Positions 17,239 to 25,583 of a DNA stretch of 48,289 bases are shown here, one piece after another. A model generated the notes under the pieces. It did not search any database. It was not told the DNA's origin and saw nothing but the letters and a program-made list of their open reading frames with translations. A program made the translations under genes and the position numbers. Numbering within the stretch: the stretch's first letter is position 1; each line of letters starts with the position of its first letter. Source of the stretch: Caldilineae bacterium (GTDB lineage: Bacteria > Chloroflexota > Anaerolineae > DUEN01); the NCBI GenBank assembly GCA_011176545.1, contig DUEN01000023.1, positions 1 to 48,289 on the forward strand, read 5' to 3'.

Positions 17239-17362
17239 TTACCCATAAGTGCTATAAGGAGTTTGACTACTTTATTCCACCGCAGAGACGCTGAGGACAC
17301 AGAGTTCCCCTCGATTTTTCTGTACCTCCTCTGCGACTCCGCGGTGAGATATGGGTAATCAC
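17235..17362. mobile_element. MITE-like element with 13-bp terminal inverted repeats
   Basis: GTGATTACCCATA (17235-17247) is the exact reverse complement of TATGGGTAATCAC (17350-17362). Inside, CACCGCAGAGACGCTGAG and CTCTGCGACTCCGCGGTG form a second, imperfect inverted pair, so the whole 128 bases can fold into a long hairpin. There is no open frame and no clear target-site duplication. The left terminus contains the stop codon of the RNase D gene, and the right terminus ends 35 bases before the next start codon. Confidence 0.6.
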
Positions 17363-17397
17363 TGCAGGTCATCTCTTGACGTCCGTGAGGTGGTTCC

Positions 17398-18801
17398 ATG
17401 AAGCTGACCTTCCTCGGCGCGGCTCGCACCGTCACGGGATCCATGCATCTCCTGGAGGTCAACGGGCATCGGGTATTGCTCGACTGCGGCCTGTTCCAGG
17501 GGCGCCGTGCGGAGACCTATGAGCGGAACCTGAACTTCCCTTTTGACCCCGCGAGCATCGATGCGTTGGTCCTCTCTCATGCGCATATCGATCATTCCGG
17601 CAATATCCCGAACCTCGTCAAGCAAGGCTTCCGAGGCAACATCTGGAGCACGCCAGCGACGCGAGATCTGTGCGCGGCCATGTTGCAGGATAGCGGGCAC
17701 ATCCAGGAGAAGGACGTTGAGTACGTCAACAAGAAGCGGGCCCGCAAGGGGCTTCCGCCGGTGGAGCCCTTGTATACCCAGGAAGACGCCATGAACGCTC
17801 TGCCTTACTTCGTCAGCCTGGGATACGATCGCCCCTTCCAAGTCGTGCCCGGCGTGCAGGTGACCTTCCTCGATGCGGGTCACATCCTGGGCTCGGCGAT
17901 GGTGCTGTTGGAGATTACCGAAGGGGAGCGCACGTGGCGCCTGCTCTTCTCCGGGGATGTGGGGCGCAAGGGGCTGGATATCCTGCGGGATCCTACGCCC
18001 GCCTTGCCGGCCGATATCATCATCATGGAGAGCACTTACGGCTCCCGCATCCACGAGACCCACGAAGAAGCGCGTCAAATATTACGCCGGGTGATCAACG
18101 AGACGTATCGCCGACGAGGCAAGGTGATCATCCCCGCGTTCGCCGTCGGCCGTACGCAAGAGCTCGTCTACGAGTTACATCAGCTCACCGTAGAGCAGAA
18201 GATCCCGCCCCTGCCTATCTATGTGGATAGTCCTCTGGCGGTCAACGTGACGGAGATCTTCCGTCTGCATCCTGAGTGTTATGACGAGGAGACGCGCGTC
18301 TTCCTCGCCGAGAATCAGCGTAAGGATCCCTTTGGGTTCTATCGCCTGCGATACATCCGGGACGTCGAGCAGTCCAAGGCGTTGAACTTTCTACGGGATT
18401 CCGCCGTCATCATCAGCGCGTCCGGTATGTGCGAGTCGGGACGTATCCTTCATCACCTGAAGAACAACATCGAAGATCCCAATAACACGATCCTGTTCGT
18501 CGGCTTCCAGGCGGAGCATACCCTGGGGCGGCGCCTGTTGGACGGCTGGAAGCACGTGCGCATCTTCGGAGAGGAGTATGAGGTCCGGGCTCGCATCGAG
18601 AGGATCGATGGATACAGCGCCCATGCCGATCGCAACGAGCTGCTCGAATGGGTCCGCCCGGCCCTTAAGAAAGGCAAGCCCCGCATCTTCCTCGTTCATG
18701 GCGAACTAGAGGCCGCCCAATCCCTCGCCCAGGCCCTTCGTGATGAGGGCGTTCGGCGTATCGACATCCCGGAAAGAGGGGCCACCTTCGAGTTCCCCTG
18801 A
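17398..18801 (+). CDS. Metallo-beta-lactamase/beta-CASP ribonuclease (RNA-processing exonuclease family)
   Basis: The 467-residue protein matches the bacterial YSH1/CPSF73-like beta-CASP group. The metal motif is SHAHIDHSG with H61, H63, D65 and H66. Further motifs are [10 protein letters not shown] and FSGDVGRKG. The beta-CASP insert contains [13 protein letters not shown] and [11 protein letters not shown]. The C-terminal block [10 protein letters not shown] is followed by FLVHGE, completing the active site. Members cleave RNA endonucleolytically or from the 5' end. The exact activity here is unknown. The gene ends one base before the stop of the convergent potassium importer. GTGAGGTGGTTCC precedes the ATG. 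Confidence 0.92.
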   Translation: MKLTFLGAARTVTGSMHLLEVNGHRVLLDCGLFQGRRAETYERNLNFPFDPASIDALVLSHAHIDHSGNIPNLVKQGFRGNIWSTPATRDLCAAMLQDSGHIQEKDVEYVNKKRARKGLPPVEPLYTQEDAMNALPYFVSLGYDRPFQVVPGVQVTFLDAGHILGSAMVLLEITEGERTWRLLFSGDVGRKGLDILRDPTPALPADIIIMESTYGSRIHETHEEARQILRRVINETYRRRGKVIIPAFAVGRTQELVYELHQLTVEQKIPPLPIYVDSPLAVNVTEIFRLHPECYDEETRVFLAENQRKDPFGFYRLRYIRDVEQSKALNFLRDSAVIISASGMCESGRILHHLKNNIEDPNNTILFVGFQAEHTLGRRLLDGWKHVRIFGEEYEVRARIERIDGYSAHADRNELLEWVRPALKKGKPRIFLVHGELEAAQSLAQALRDEGVRRIDIPERGATFEFP

Positions 18802-18802
18802 G

Positions 18803-20647
18803 TTATCCCTCATAGAGATAGTAAGGCACGTCCACGATGACCTCGTTGTGTTCGGTGCGACGATAGAGTAACGTGGCCTTCAGCAAGAGCGCCGTCTGAT
18901 TGTGCAGCAGATAGTGCCAGGAGCGCTTGGGCACGAACTCTGGCAGCACGATGGTGAGCGTGTCTCCTTTCCCCAGCGAGGCGCTCACCTGATCGATGTA
19001 GCGTATCAACGGCCCCTGTACGGACCGGTACGGGGAGGGGAGCACGACCAACGGCACCGAGCAGTTCAGCTCCTCCCACTGCTCGCGCACGCGCTGGGTC
19101 TGCTCCGGCTCCACGTCCACCATCACCGCCGTCACGTCGTCGGAGAGGGATCGGGCGTAATGAAGCGCCTTCAAGGTCCCGCGGTGTACTCCCGAGATCG
19201 GCACGATCACGCGGTGATGGCGCACCGGCTGAGGGAGCGGTATATCGGGCGTCCTGATGGAAAGCTGGCGTCGCACCATCTGATAGTGATGGTGGATAGC
19301 CTGGAACATGCGCACCAGCATGGGCATGAGCACGATGACAATCCAGGCCCCATGGATGAATTTGGTGATGGCGATGACCAGCAGGACCACTCCGGTAGCG
19401 ACGGCCCCCGTGCCGTTGATGATGATATTCCGCCGCCAGCCCGGCTCGCGCTCTCGCAGGCTGTGACGCACCAGCCCGACCTGGGCCAAGGTGAAAGAAA
19501 GGAACACCCCCACCGCGTACAGAGGGATCAGCGCGTGGGTGCTCCCGCCGAAGAGGGCCAGGAGCGCGGCCGCCATGCCACCCAGGATGAGGATCCCGTT
19601 GGAAAAGACCAAGCGATCGCCCAGGTTGGTGAGCTGCCTGGGCAGGAAGCGATCCCGAGCCATCAGCGAAGCCAGCCGGGGGAAGCCGTTGAAGCTGGTG
19701 TTCGCCGCCAGGATGAGGATGAAGGCGGTCGTGGCCTGGACGAGAAAGTAGAATGGGCTGCCGTCGCCGAAGATCGCCCGTGCCAGCTGGGATACGACCG
19801 TTTCCCCCTCCACCGGCACGATCCCGTAGGCACGAGAGAGCCAGGTGATCCCCAGGAACATGGTGACCAGAAGAGTGGCCATGGCTGCCAGCGTGCGGCT
19901 CGCGTTGCGAGCCTCTGGCGGCTTAAAGGCCATCACCCCGTTGCTGATGGCCTCGATCCCCGTCAACGCGGTACATCCTGAGGAGAACGCGCGCAGGATC
20001 AAGAACAGGGTCAGCGCGTGGGTGGGCTCGATCGTCTCCCTGACCGGCGCGCGGATGATCTGCCCCGTCATTGCCCGGGCCAGCCCGGTCCCGATCATCA
20101 TCAGGAAGCTAACGATGAAAAGGTAGGTGGGGATGGCGAAGATGGTCCCGGATTCCCGGACGCCGCGTAGGTTCCCCCAGGTGATCAAGACGATGAAGAG
20201 GATGCCCAGGGCGACCCTGTGGTCGTACAGGCTCGGCACGGCGGAGGTGATGGCGGCCACCCCCGCGGAGACGCTGACCGCGACGGTGAGGATATAGTCG
20301 ATGAGCAGGGCTGCGCCGGCCACCAGCCCGAACATCACGCCCAAGTTTTCCTTGGAGATGATGTATGCGCCACCCCCTGACGGATAGGCGTGAATCCCTT
20401 GATAGTAGGAGGTCGCCACGATCACCAGCAGCGTGGCGATGGCCAGCGCGATGGGCCATGAGAGGGCGAGCGCTCCGGTGCCAGCCAGGACCAACACGAG
20501 CAGCATCTCCTCTGTCGCATACGCGACGGAAGAGAGAGCATCGCTGGAAAAGACAGCCAGCGCTTTGACCTTGCTTAAGCGCTCATGGACCGCCTGGCTG
20601 GTCTCCAGAGGGCTGCCTACCAGCAGGCGTCTGACGTTTAAGCCCAT
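18803..20647 (-). CDS. KimA-like high-affinity potassium importer (APC superfamily)
   Basis: The 614-residue protein resembles Bacillus KimA (607 residues, from memory) along its whole length. Shared blocks include SSDALSSVAYATEEMLL, AYPSGGGAYIISKENLG, DYILTVAVSVSAGVAAITSA, SSGCTALTGIEAISN and LLHNQTALLL. About twelve membrane helices span residues 25-440, and a cytoplasmic domain near 460-614 carries IVPISGVHRGTLKAL. KimA imports K+ with protons and is inhibited by c-di-AMP in firmicutes. Whether that holds here is unknown. I chose the ATG at 20647 because AGGAGGTG precedes it. The leader contains a promoter, an inverted repeat and a terminator-like hairpin. Confidence 0.88.
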   Translation of the reverse strand: MGLNVRRLLVGSPLETSQAVHERLSKVKALAVFSSDALSSVAYATEEMLLVLVLAGTGALALSWPIALAIATLLVIVATSYYQGIHAYPSGGGAYIISKENLGVMFGLVAGAALLIDYILTVAVSVSAGVAAITSAVPSLYDHRVALGILFIVLITWGNLRGVRESGTIFAIPTYLFIVSFLMMIGTGLARAMTGQIIRAPVRETIEPTHALTLFLILRAFSSGCTALTGIEAISNGVMAFKPPEARNASRTLAAMATLLVTMFLGITWLSRAYGIVPVEGETVVSQLARAIFGDGSPFYFLVQATTAFILILAANTSFNGFPRLASLMARDRFLPRQLTNLGDRLVFSNGILILGGMAAALLALFGGSTHALIPLYAVGVFLSFTLAQVGLVRHSLREREPGWRRNIIINGTGAVATGVVLLVIAITKFIHGAWIVIVLMPMLVRMFQAIHHHYQMVRRQLSIRTPDIPLPQPVRHHRVIVPISGVHRGTLKALHYARSLSDDVTAVMVDVEPEQTQRVREQWEELNCSVPLVVLPSPYRSVQGPLIRYIDQVSASLGKGDTLTIVLPEFVPKRSWHYLLHNQTALLLKATLLYRRTEHNEVIVDVPYYLYEG

Positions 20648-20694
20648 GCCGACACCTCCTGAGCCGCGGCAGGGAACGCCCGTGTGCTTCACAT

Positions 20695-20725
20695 AGAAAG
20701 ACCCCGCACATCCGTTATTGCGGGG
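20695..20725 (-). terminator. Leader terminator/attenuator upstream of the potassium importer
   Basis: On the minus strand CCCCGCA (20719-20725) pairs with TGCGGGG (20702-20708) and is followed by TCTTTCT. The hairpin lies between the promoter at 20807-20835 and the start codon at 20647, so full-length mRNA requires read-through. Confidence 0.6.
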
Positions 20726-20755
20726 CTACCTTCAAGCAGCGCATATCATTGTGTC

Positions 20756-20770
20756 GTGATCCTGGATCAC
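20756..20770. promoter_or_regulatory. Inverted repeat in the potassium-importer leader
   Basis: GTGATCCTGGATCAC is a perfect 7-bp inverted repeat with a one-base centre, transcribed about 35 bases after the predicted start. It could be an operator or part of a folded leader RNA. Confidence 0.45.
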
Positions 20771-20806
20771 ACCCCACATTAGCCATGCCGGCTTAGAAAC
20801 AGATCT

Positions 20807-20835
20807 TTTATAACGCAGCCTGATGTCTCTGTCAA
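20807..20835 (-). promoter_or_regulatory. Consensus sigma-70 promoter of the potassium importer
   Basis: TTGACA (20830-20835) and TATAAA (20807-20812) are spaced by 17 bases on the minus strand. The predicted start near 20800 gives a leader of about 150 bases. The TTGACA overlaps the T-run of the preceding terminator. Confidence 0.75.
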
Positions 20836-20884
20836 AAAAGGCCGACGGCCATCGATGCCTGAAACGGCGGATCGGCCGTCGGCC
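20834..20884 (-). terminator. Rho-independent terminator of the histidine kinase gene
   Basis: GGCCGACGGCC (20840-20850) and GGCCGTCGGCC (20874-20884) form a perfect 11-bp stem. On the minus strand it is followed by TTTTTT (20834-20839), which runs directly into the TTGACA of the next promoter. Confidence 0.85.
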
Positions 20885-20918
20885 CCTTCCTTACCTGCTG
20901 GCCTATCGGTGCAGCACG

Positions 20919-22523
20919 TCAGGCCTTGACGTATTCGCAGATGCTGGCAGAGATCTGTTCCACTGACGGTTGGGATTCGGGCTTGGTACAGGGCAACGTC
21001 ACGCGGAACGTGCTCCCCTCGCCCGGTTTGCTCTCCACGCTGACCTCGCCCCCATGCGCCTTGACGATCTCCTTCACGATGAGCAGTCCCAGGCCGGTGC
21101 CCTTGATGCGTCGCGCGCAATCTCCATTGACCCGTTTATATTTAGAGAACAACAGCGAGATTTGGTCCTCTGGGATGCCGATCCCGTTATCACTGACCTC
21201 TAGGATGAAATGCTCCGGCGAGTGCGTCAGGCTGACGACGATATGGCCCCCATCGGGCGTGTATTTGATGGCGTTGCTCAGAAGGTTGGTCACGACTTGT
21301 CCGATGCGTTCGCCATCTACCCAGGCGATGGTTGGCTCCTCTGGTAATCTTACCTCAACCGTATGTTGGCGTTGCTGAGCCAACGGTTGCAGCTCGCTCA
21401 CGGCCTCATGTATGACCTCTCTCAGGTCAACCTCTTGACGCTCGAGCTTCAGGAAGCCCGCATCGATGGCGGAGTAATCCAGGAAGTCGTTGATCAGCTC
21501 GAGCAGCTTCCTCACGGACCGTTGTATTGACTCGACGATCTCCTTCTGCATCTTATTTAGAGGGCCCACGGCCTCCTGGGCCAGGAGATCCACAAATCCG
21601 ATGATGGCCATCGCTGGGCTGCGCAGGTCATGCGTGATCATCGAGTAGAAGTCGGCCTTCATGCGTTCCAACTCTTTCTCCTGGGAGATATCACGCAGGA
21701 TGATGGCCACACCTAACAATTCCTGATTACGCATACGCACAGGGTTGATGCTCGCGCTGAAGACGCGCCCATTGCTCCCATTTCGCGTCGTCAGGTGGGC
21801 GATCTCTTTACGGATCGTCTCCCCATTCTCCATGGCGCGCTGCATGGCGTCGAGGACTTCTGGATGCAGGGAGAGCGTGGAGAGGGGTTTCCCTACGGCT
21901 TCCTCTTGAGAGACGCCGAGCTCCTTCTCTGCCAGTGGGTTCATCAATAGGACCCTCCCCTCGCGATCGACCACGATGACGAGCTCTGAGAGGCTGAACA
22001 GGATCTCCCGTAGTTTGTTCCGCTCCTCCTGTAGGGCGTTACGCGCGCGCTGGAGCTCCTTGACCATCGCCTCCAGCTCTTCGTTCTTACGTCGGATCTC
22101 CTGTTCCAGATGGATCCGCTTGATCTGGCTCTCGCGGATCTCCAGGGCGCGCTCGATGACGTGTAGGAACTCGTCCAGGTCGGAGCCCAGTCCGATCTGA
22201 TCCTTCTCGACGTAGCCGTCGGCTCCCTGCCTTACCGCCTCGATCGCTGTCTTCACATTCCCATGGCCGGTGACCATGACGATGCATGTTTCTTGATCTC
22301 GGGAGCGTATCTCTTTCAGGATGGAGATGCCGTCCATATCAGGTAACATCAAGTCCAACAGGATCAGATCGAACTGCCTTTCCCGCCAGAGTTGTAAGCC
22401 CCTGGTCGCGTCTGTGGTCGTGGTGACGTGATGGCCCATCCGGGTAAGTAAGCGGTCGAGATATCGACAGATCGTCAGGCTATCATCTATGACCAGGATG
22501 TTCAACGCCCTCATCGCGCTCAT
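20919..22523 (-). CDS. Receiver-PAS-histidine kinase (hybrid sensor kinase without membrane segment)
   Basis: The 534-residue protein starts at the ATG preceded by GGAGGACAGGT. Residues 6-125 form a receiver domain with D13/D14 and phospho-acceptor D57 (LILLDLMLPDMDG). A coiled coil (about 145-190) and a PAS domain (about 195-300) follow. HisKA has H298 in ITHDLRSP, and HATPase_c shows QVVTNLLSNAIKYTP, DNGIGIP and GTGLGLLIVKEI. It lacks membrane helices and is cytoplasmic. Because the receiver is N-terminal, it is probably controlled by an upstream kinase and signals onward to a regulator not encoded nearby. It is a single-gene unit with its own promoter and terminator. Confidence 0.93.
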   Translation of the reverse strand: MSAMRALNILVIDDSLTICRYLDRLLTRMGHHVTTTTDATRGLQLWRERQFDLILLDLMLPDMDGISILKEIRSRDQETCIVMVTGHGNVKTAIEAVRQGADGYVEKDQIGLGSDLDEFLHVIERALEIRESQIKRIHLEQEIRRKNEELEAMVKELQRARNALQEERNKLREILFSLSELVIVVDREGRVLLMNPLAEKELGVSQEEAVGKPLSTLSLHPEVLDAMQRAMENGETIRKEIAHLTTRNGSNGRVFSASINPVRMRNQELLGVAIILRDISQEKELERMKADFYSMITHDLRSPAMAIIGFVDLLAQEAVGPLNKMQKEIVESIQRSVRKLLELINDFLDYSAIDAGFLKLERQEVDLREVIHEAVSELQPLAQQRQHTVEVRLPEEPTIAWVDGERIGQVVTNLLSNAIKYTPDGGHIVVSLTHSPEHFILEVSDNGIGIPEDQISLLFSKYKRVNGDCARRIKGTGLGLLIVKEIVKAHGGEVSVESKPGEGSTFRVTLPCTKPESQPSVEQISASICEYVKA

Positions 22524-22607
22524 ACCTGTCCTCCTCTCCCTGCTTGGCCGATCGGCGAGGGATCTGGCGGCCGAGCCAGACTGCCTGCTTGTTATGTTTG
22601 CACGACT

Positions 22608-22636
22608 ATTATAAAAGTGGAAGAGGACATCCCCAA
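22608..22636 (-). promoter_or_regulatory. Promoter of the histidine kinase gene
   Basis: TTGGGG (22631-22636) and TATAAT (22608-22613) are spaced by 17 bases on the minus strand. The leader to the ATG at 22523 would be about 78 bases. Confidence 0.55.
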
Positions 22637-22684
22637 TAGGACAATCGGCGGGCATGGAGGCGCCGACGGGAGCCCATAAAGACT

Positions 22685-22713
22685 ACGGGGGATGGAATGA
22701 TCCCATCCCCCGT
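22685..22713 (-). terminator. Hairpin terminator after the beta-mannosidase gene
   Basis: ACGGGGGATGG (22685-22695) and CCATCCCCCGT (22703-22713) are perfect complements with a seven-base loop. The following minus-strand bases (AGTCTTTATG) are only modestly T-rich. Confidence 0.65.
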
Positions 22714-22751
22714 GAGGCTTGTGGAATCAGAAGAGGTGCCTGCCTTGGCAA

Positions 22752-25277
22752 TTATGCTCCGTCCAGGCAGGAGACCTCCACATCCTTCGGTGAGATGGCG
22801 CGCCCGGCTGCGTTCCAGATCTCGACGACGCGCTCTTCGCCGGGGAAGATGTCGAAGTAGTTGTCGCTGAAGCGTGTGCCCTCGATGGGTACGACCAGCT
22901 TAACGAAGTAGGCGTAGACATCGCTCCGGATGCGAACGGTGATCCGGCCCGTCTCCTCGTCCTGGGTCATCCCTACCGTCAGCGAGGGGCGTGGCCGTAT
23001 CAGGTCCTTCACCTCCACGCGGAACTCCCGGTTGTCGGGGAAGCGCCCCTGGCCTGAGCGCACGAACAGGTAGGTCTGCCGGGGATCGCCCGGGATCTGA
23101 TCGGCGACGATGCCGGCCACGCACTGCGATCGATTGGCGGGCACGGTCACCTCGATCGTCTCCTGGTGAAGTATTGTGCCGTTGAAATCGGCCACCCCCC
23201 AGGTCACCTCATCGGTCACCGCCTCCAGCGTGTCGTTGACGATCCAGAGGCTATATCCGCCGTCGTCCTCCCGCTTAAAGGAGGCCATGACGGGGGCGTA
23301 GGCGCGTCGGGCGTAGAAGTATCCCGCTTTAGGGAAGGCATAATAGTCCAGGACGCTCCAGCTCAGCCCGGGCCACGTGTCGTTGAGCTGCCAGAAGAGC
23401 GTCCCGGAGCAGTGCGGCTTGCGTCGCCGATAGTGTTCGATCCCGAACTTCAACCCCTCGGCCTGGGCGATCATGGAGAAGTCGATGTATTGGTTCAGAT
23501 CTTTCGGCAGCCCTGTGTGGGCCAACATCAGATTGTTGCCCTTGTCCTTGGGATAATCCTTGTTGCGATACAGTAACCCCTCGCTGCCGAAATACAGCTC
23601 CTCCGGCGGCACGTTGCGGCGCAGCGTCTCCAGGATAGGGGCGGCGTGCATACCGAACTCGCTGATGAAGCGGGCGGGGTCCTCAGCGTAGTGGCGGAAG
23701 GAGACGCCGGCAGGCGAGAAGTCGCGCTTGGGCTCCTCGCCGAAGCGCCGTGGATAGATCGCGCCGTGCCACACCTGCCAGTTATGGCGATCCCCCTCCC
23801 GCTCGTCGTTATGATCGTTGCCGCCGTATGGGCTGGAAGGCCAGTATAGTCGGGTAGGATCCAGCTCCGCTACGATGCGGGGCAGCAACTCGTGATAGAT
23901 CTTGCGCCCGGGGAAGTCATGGCCTGGCTCCTGCCAGTAGACTATATCCTCGATCCAATCGTTCTCGTTATTCCCGCACCACAGCGCCAGGCAGGGGCGG
24001 TTTCGGAGTCGGCGCACGACGAGCTCGGCCTCTCGCTCGACCTCGGCGTAGAACTCGGGGTCGTAATCCGGGTAGCGGGCGCAGGCGAACATGAAGTCCT
24101 GCCACACCAAGATGCCGAGTTCATCGCAGAGGCGATAGAAGGCGGGCTTCTCATAGAGGCCCCCGCCCCACACCCGCAGCATGTTCATGTTGGCCTCGAC
24201 GGCCAGCTCGAGCAGCTCCCGGTAGCGATCCTCCGTCACCTGGGAGATGAAGGAATCCGCCGGGATCCAGTTGGCGCCTTTGGCGAAAATGGGGACGTCG
24301 TTCAGCACGAACGTGAAGAACTTCGTCCCAGGCTCCTCGGGGTCGGGCGATTGGTCCACGCGGATCGTGCGGATGCCTACCCGTTCTTGATGTGTATCCA
24401 GCGTCTCGTCCCCGGCGCGCAGGGAGACCCTCAGGTCATACAACGCCGGCTTGCCCAGGTCGTGGGTCCACCACAACGCCGGCTGGGCGATATCCAGGAC
24501 GACCTCGGCCATGCCCTCGATGAGGGGGACCTCCGCCGCGATGCTCTGGCTCTCACGGCTCATGCAGACCTGCACTGTGAGGGGCTCCGTAGCGCTCCAC
24601 GCCTCCACATCCACTGTAACCCGAACGCGCGCCTGGTCCTGGGCGATCTCCTCCGTGCGGAAGAAGACGTCCTTCAGCCGAGCGGATCGGAAGCCCTCCA
24701 GGCGGACTTCCCGCCAGATGCCTACGCTGACCAGTCGCGGCGCCCAGTCCCACGAGAAGTGGCATTGGGCCTTTCGGACCCACACGCGTTCGGGCCCGTA
24801 TCCGGCCCATTGTCCGGGGACCTCTCGGCCGCCGATGCGTTCGAGCACGGGATCGAACCGGACGGCCAGGACGTTGTTTTCACCCGGGCGGATCTTGCCG
24901 GTCACGTCGAATCGGGCGGGGACGAACATGTTCTGGTGGCTGCCGATTTCTTCCCCGTTCAGGTAGATGGTGGCGTATGTGTCCAGCCCTTCGAAGACCA
25001 AGAAGTGGCGATCGGTGTCGCCCGGGTCCGGGCCGGTGAAGCTCGTGCGATACCACCATTCCCGTCGTTCCACCCACTGGCATTTCTCCACGTTCATGTG
25101 GTAGAAGGGGGGATCAAGACGGCCTGCCGCCACCAGGCTGGTATGCACATCGCCGGGGACTTCGGCCGGCAACCAGTCGCTGTCGTCGTACGTCGGCGCG
25201 AAGGCCTGATCTGGTACGCCCGCGCCGGGGTCAAACTCTTGCAGCTTCCATGTGCCGTTCAAATCGAGCAGGATCAC
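22752..25277 (-). CDS. Beta-mannosidase-like glycoside hydrolase, family GH2
   Basis: The 841-residue protein begins MILLDLNGTWKLQEF at a GTG start with AAGGAGGG eight bases upstream. The GH2 order is visible: an N-terminal jelly-roll sugar-binding domain, an Ig-like domain, a TIM barrel and C-terminal beta-domains. The acid/base is E438 in WCGNNEND and the nucleophile is E540 in FISEFGMH. VWGGGLYE and LVWQDFMFACARYP are characteristic of GH2 beta-mannosidases. It releases mannose from the non-reducing end of beta-mannosides, presumably inside the cell since no signal peptide is present. It is not clustered with transporters. Confidence 0.92.
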   Translation of the reverse strand: MILLDLNGTWKLQEFDPGAGVPDQAFAPTYDDSDWLPAEVPGDVHTSLVAAGRLDPPFYHMNVEKCQWVERREWWYRTSFTGPDPGDTDRHFLVFEGLDTYATIYLNGEEIGSHQNMFVPARFDVTGKIRPGENNVLAVRFDPVLERIGGREVPGQWAGYGPERVWVRKAQCHFSWDWAPRLVSVGIWREVRLEGFRSARLKDVFFRTEEIAQDQARVRVTVDVEAWSATEPLTVQVCMSRESQSIAAEVPLIEGMAEVVLDIAQPALWWTHDLGKPALYDLRVSLRAGDETLDTHQERVGIRTIRVDQSPDPEEPGTKFFTFVLNDVPIFAKGANWIPADSFISQVTEDRYRELLELAVEANMNMLRVWGGGLYEKPAFYRLCDELGILVWQDFMFACARYPDYDPEFYAEVEREAELVVRRLRNRPCLALWCGNNENDWIEDIVYWQEPGHDFPGRKIYHELLPRIVAELDPTRLYWPSSPYGGNDHNDEREGDRHNWQVWHGAIYPRRFGEEPKRDFSPAGVSFRHYAEDPARFISEFGMHAAPILETLRRNVPPEELYFGSEGLLYRNKDYPKDKGNNLMLAHTGLPKDLNQYIDFSMIAQAEGLKFGIEHYRRRKPHCSGTLFWQLNDTWPGLSWSVLDYYAFPKAGYFYARRAYAPVMASFKREDDGGYSLWIVNDTLEAVTDEVTWGVADFNGTILHQETIEVTVPANRSQCVAGIVADQIPGDPRQTYLFVRSGQGRFPDNREFRVEVKDLIRPRPSLTVGMTQDEETGRITVRIRSDVYAYFVKLVVPIEGTRFSDNYFDIFPGEERVVEIWNAAGRAISPKDVEVSCLDGA

Positions 25278-25477
25278 GATGTCCCTCCTTAACTCGCGTC
25301 GTATCAGGCATGATTTGGCGAGATAGCCGGGCGACGAGGAACCGAAGGGGTATCGCCGCACATAATAGAGAGGTCGTCTCAGGGCAAGTCAAGTGAAGGC
25401 CATGACATGCGCCCGAAAGTCTACCACATCGTCGGGATCCCTCCAAAATCGTGCGTCCTGATTCTCTTCTCTCTTGG

Positions 25478-25512
25478 AGGCTTAGTGCCTTGGTAGTTCT
25501 TTACTCCTTCTA
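25478..25512 (-). repeat. Dispersed repeat, copy B
   Basis: On the minus strand this reads AAAGAACTACCAAGGCACTA followed by AGCCTCCAAGAGAGAAG, matching copies at 8982 and 27672. Confidence 0.65.
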
Positions 25513-25545
25513 GCATCGTATGGAACCGAATTGTATAGAGCCAAA

Positions 25546-25574
25546 TTGCTCCCTCGCACTAGCTGTGATATGAT
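25546..25574 (+). promoter_or_regulatory. Promoter giving a near-leaderless DUF2723 transcript
   Basis: TTGCTC (25546-25551) and TATGAT (25569-25574) are spaced by 17 bases, and TGA precedes the -10 as an extended element. The expected start is within one to three bases of the ATG at 25584. Confidence 0.5.
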
Positions 25575-25583
25575 CGATGCGTC

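Larger units (their letters stand above)
25278..25583. other. Divergent intergenic region between beta-mannosidase and DUF2723 genes
   Basis: The 306 bases hold a possible beta-mannosidase promoter on the minus strand (TTGACT 25387-25392, TATTAT 25362-25367, long 19-base spacer), one dispersed repeat copy (25478-25512) and the DUF2723 promoter (25546-25574). No gene is seen. Confidence 0.55.

Noticed and set aside
18902-19981. 359-residue open frame opposite the potassium importer
   Set aside because: Composition is His/Arg/Gln-rich as expected for the complement of a GC-rich gene, and the opposite strand encodes a full KimA-like protein.
20695-20800. Known c-di-AMP (ydaO) riboswitch in the KimA leader
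   Set aside because: The conserved ydaO junction sequences are not visible by eye. Only the terminator and an inverted repeat can be supported.
23892-25292. 466-residue open frame opposite the beta-mannosidase gene
   Set aside because: It lies entirely antisense to a GH2 enzyme with intact catalytic residues. Long antisense frames are common in GC-rich genomes.
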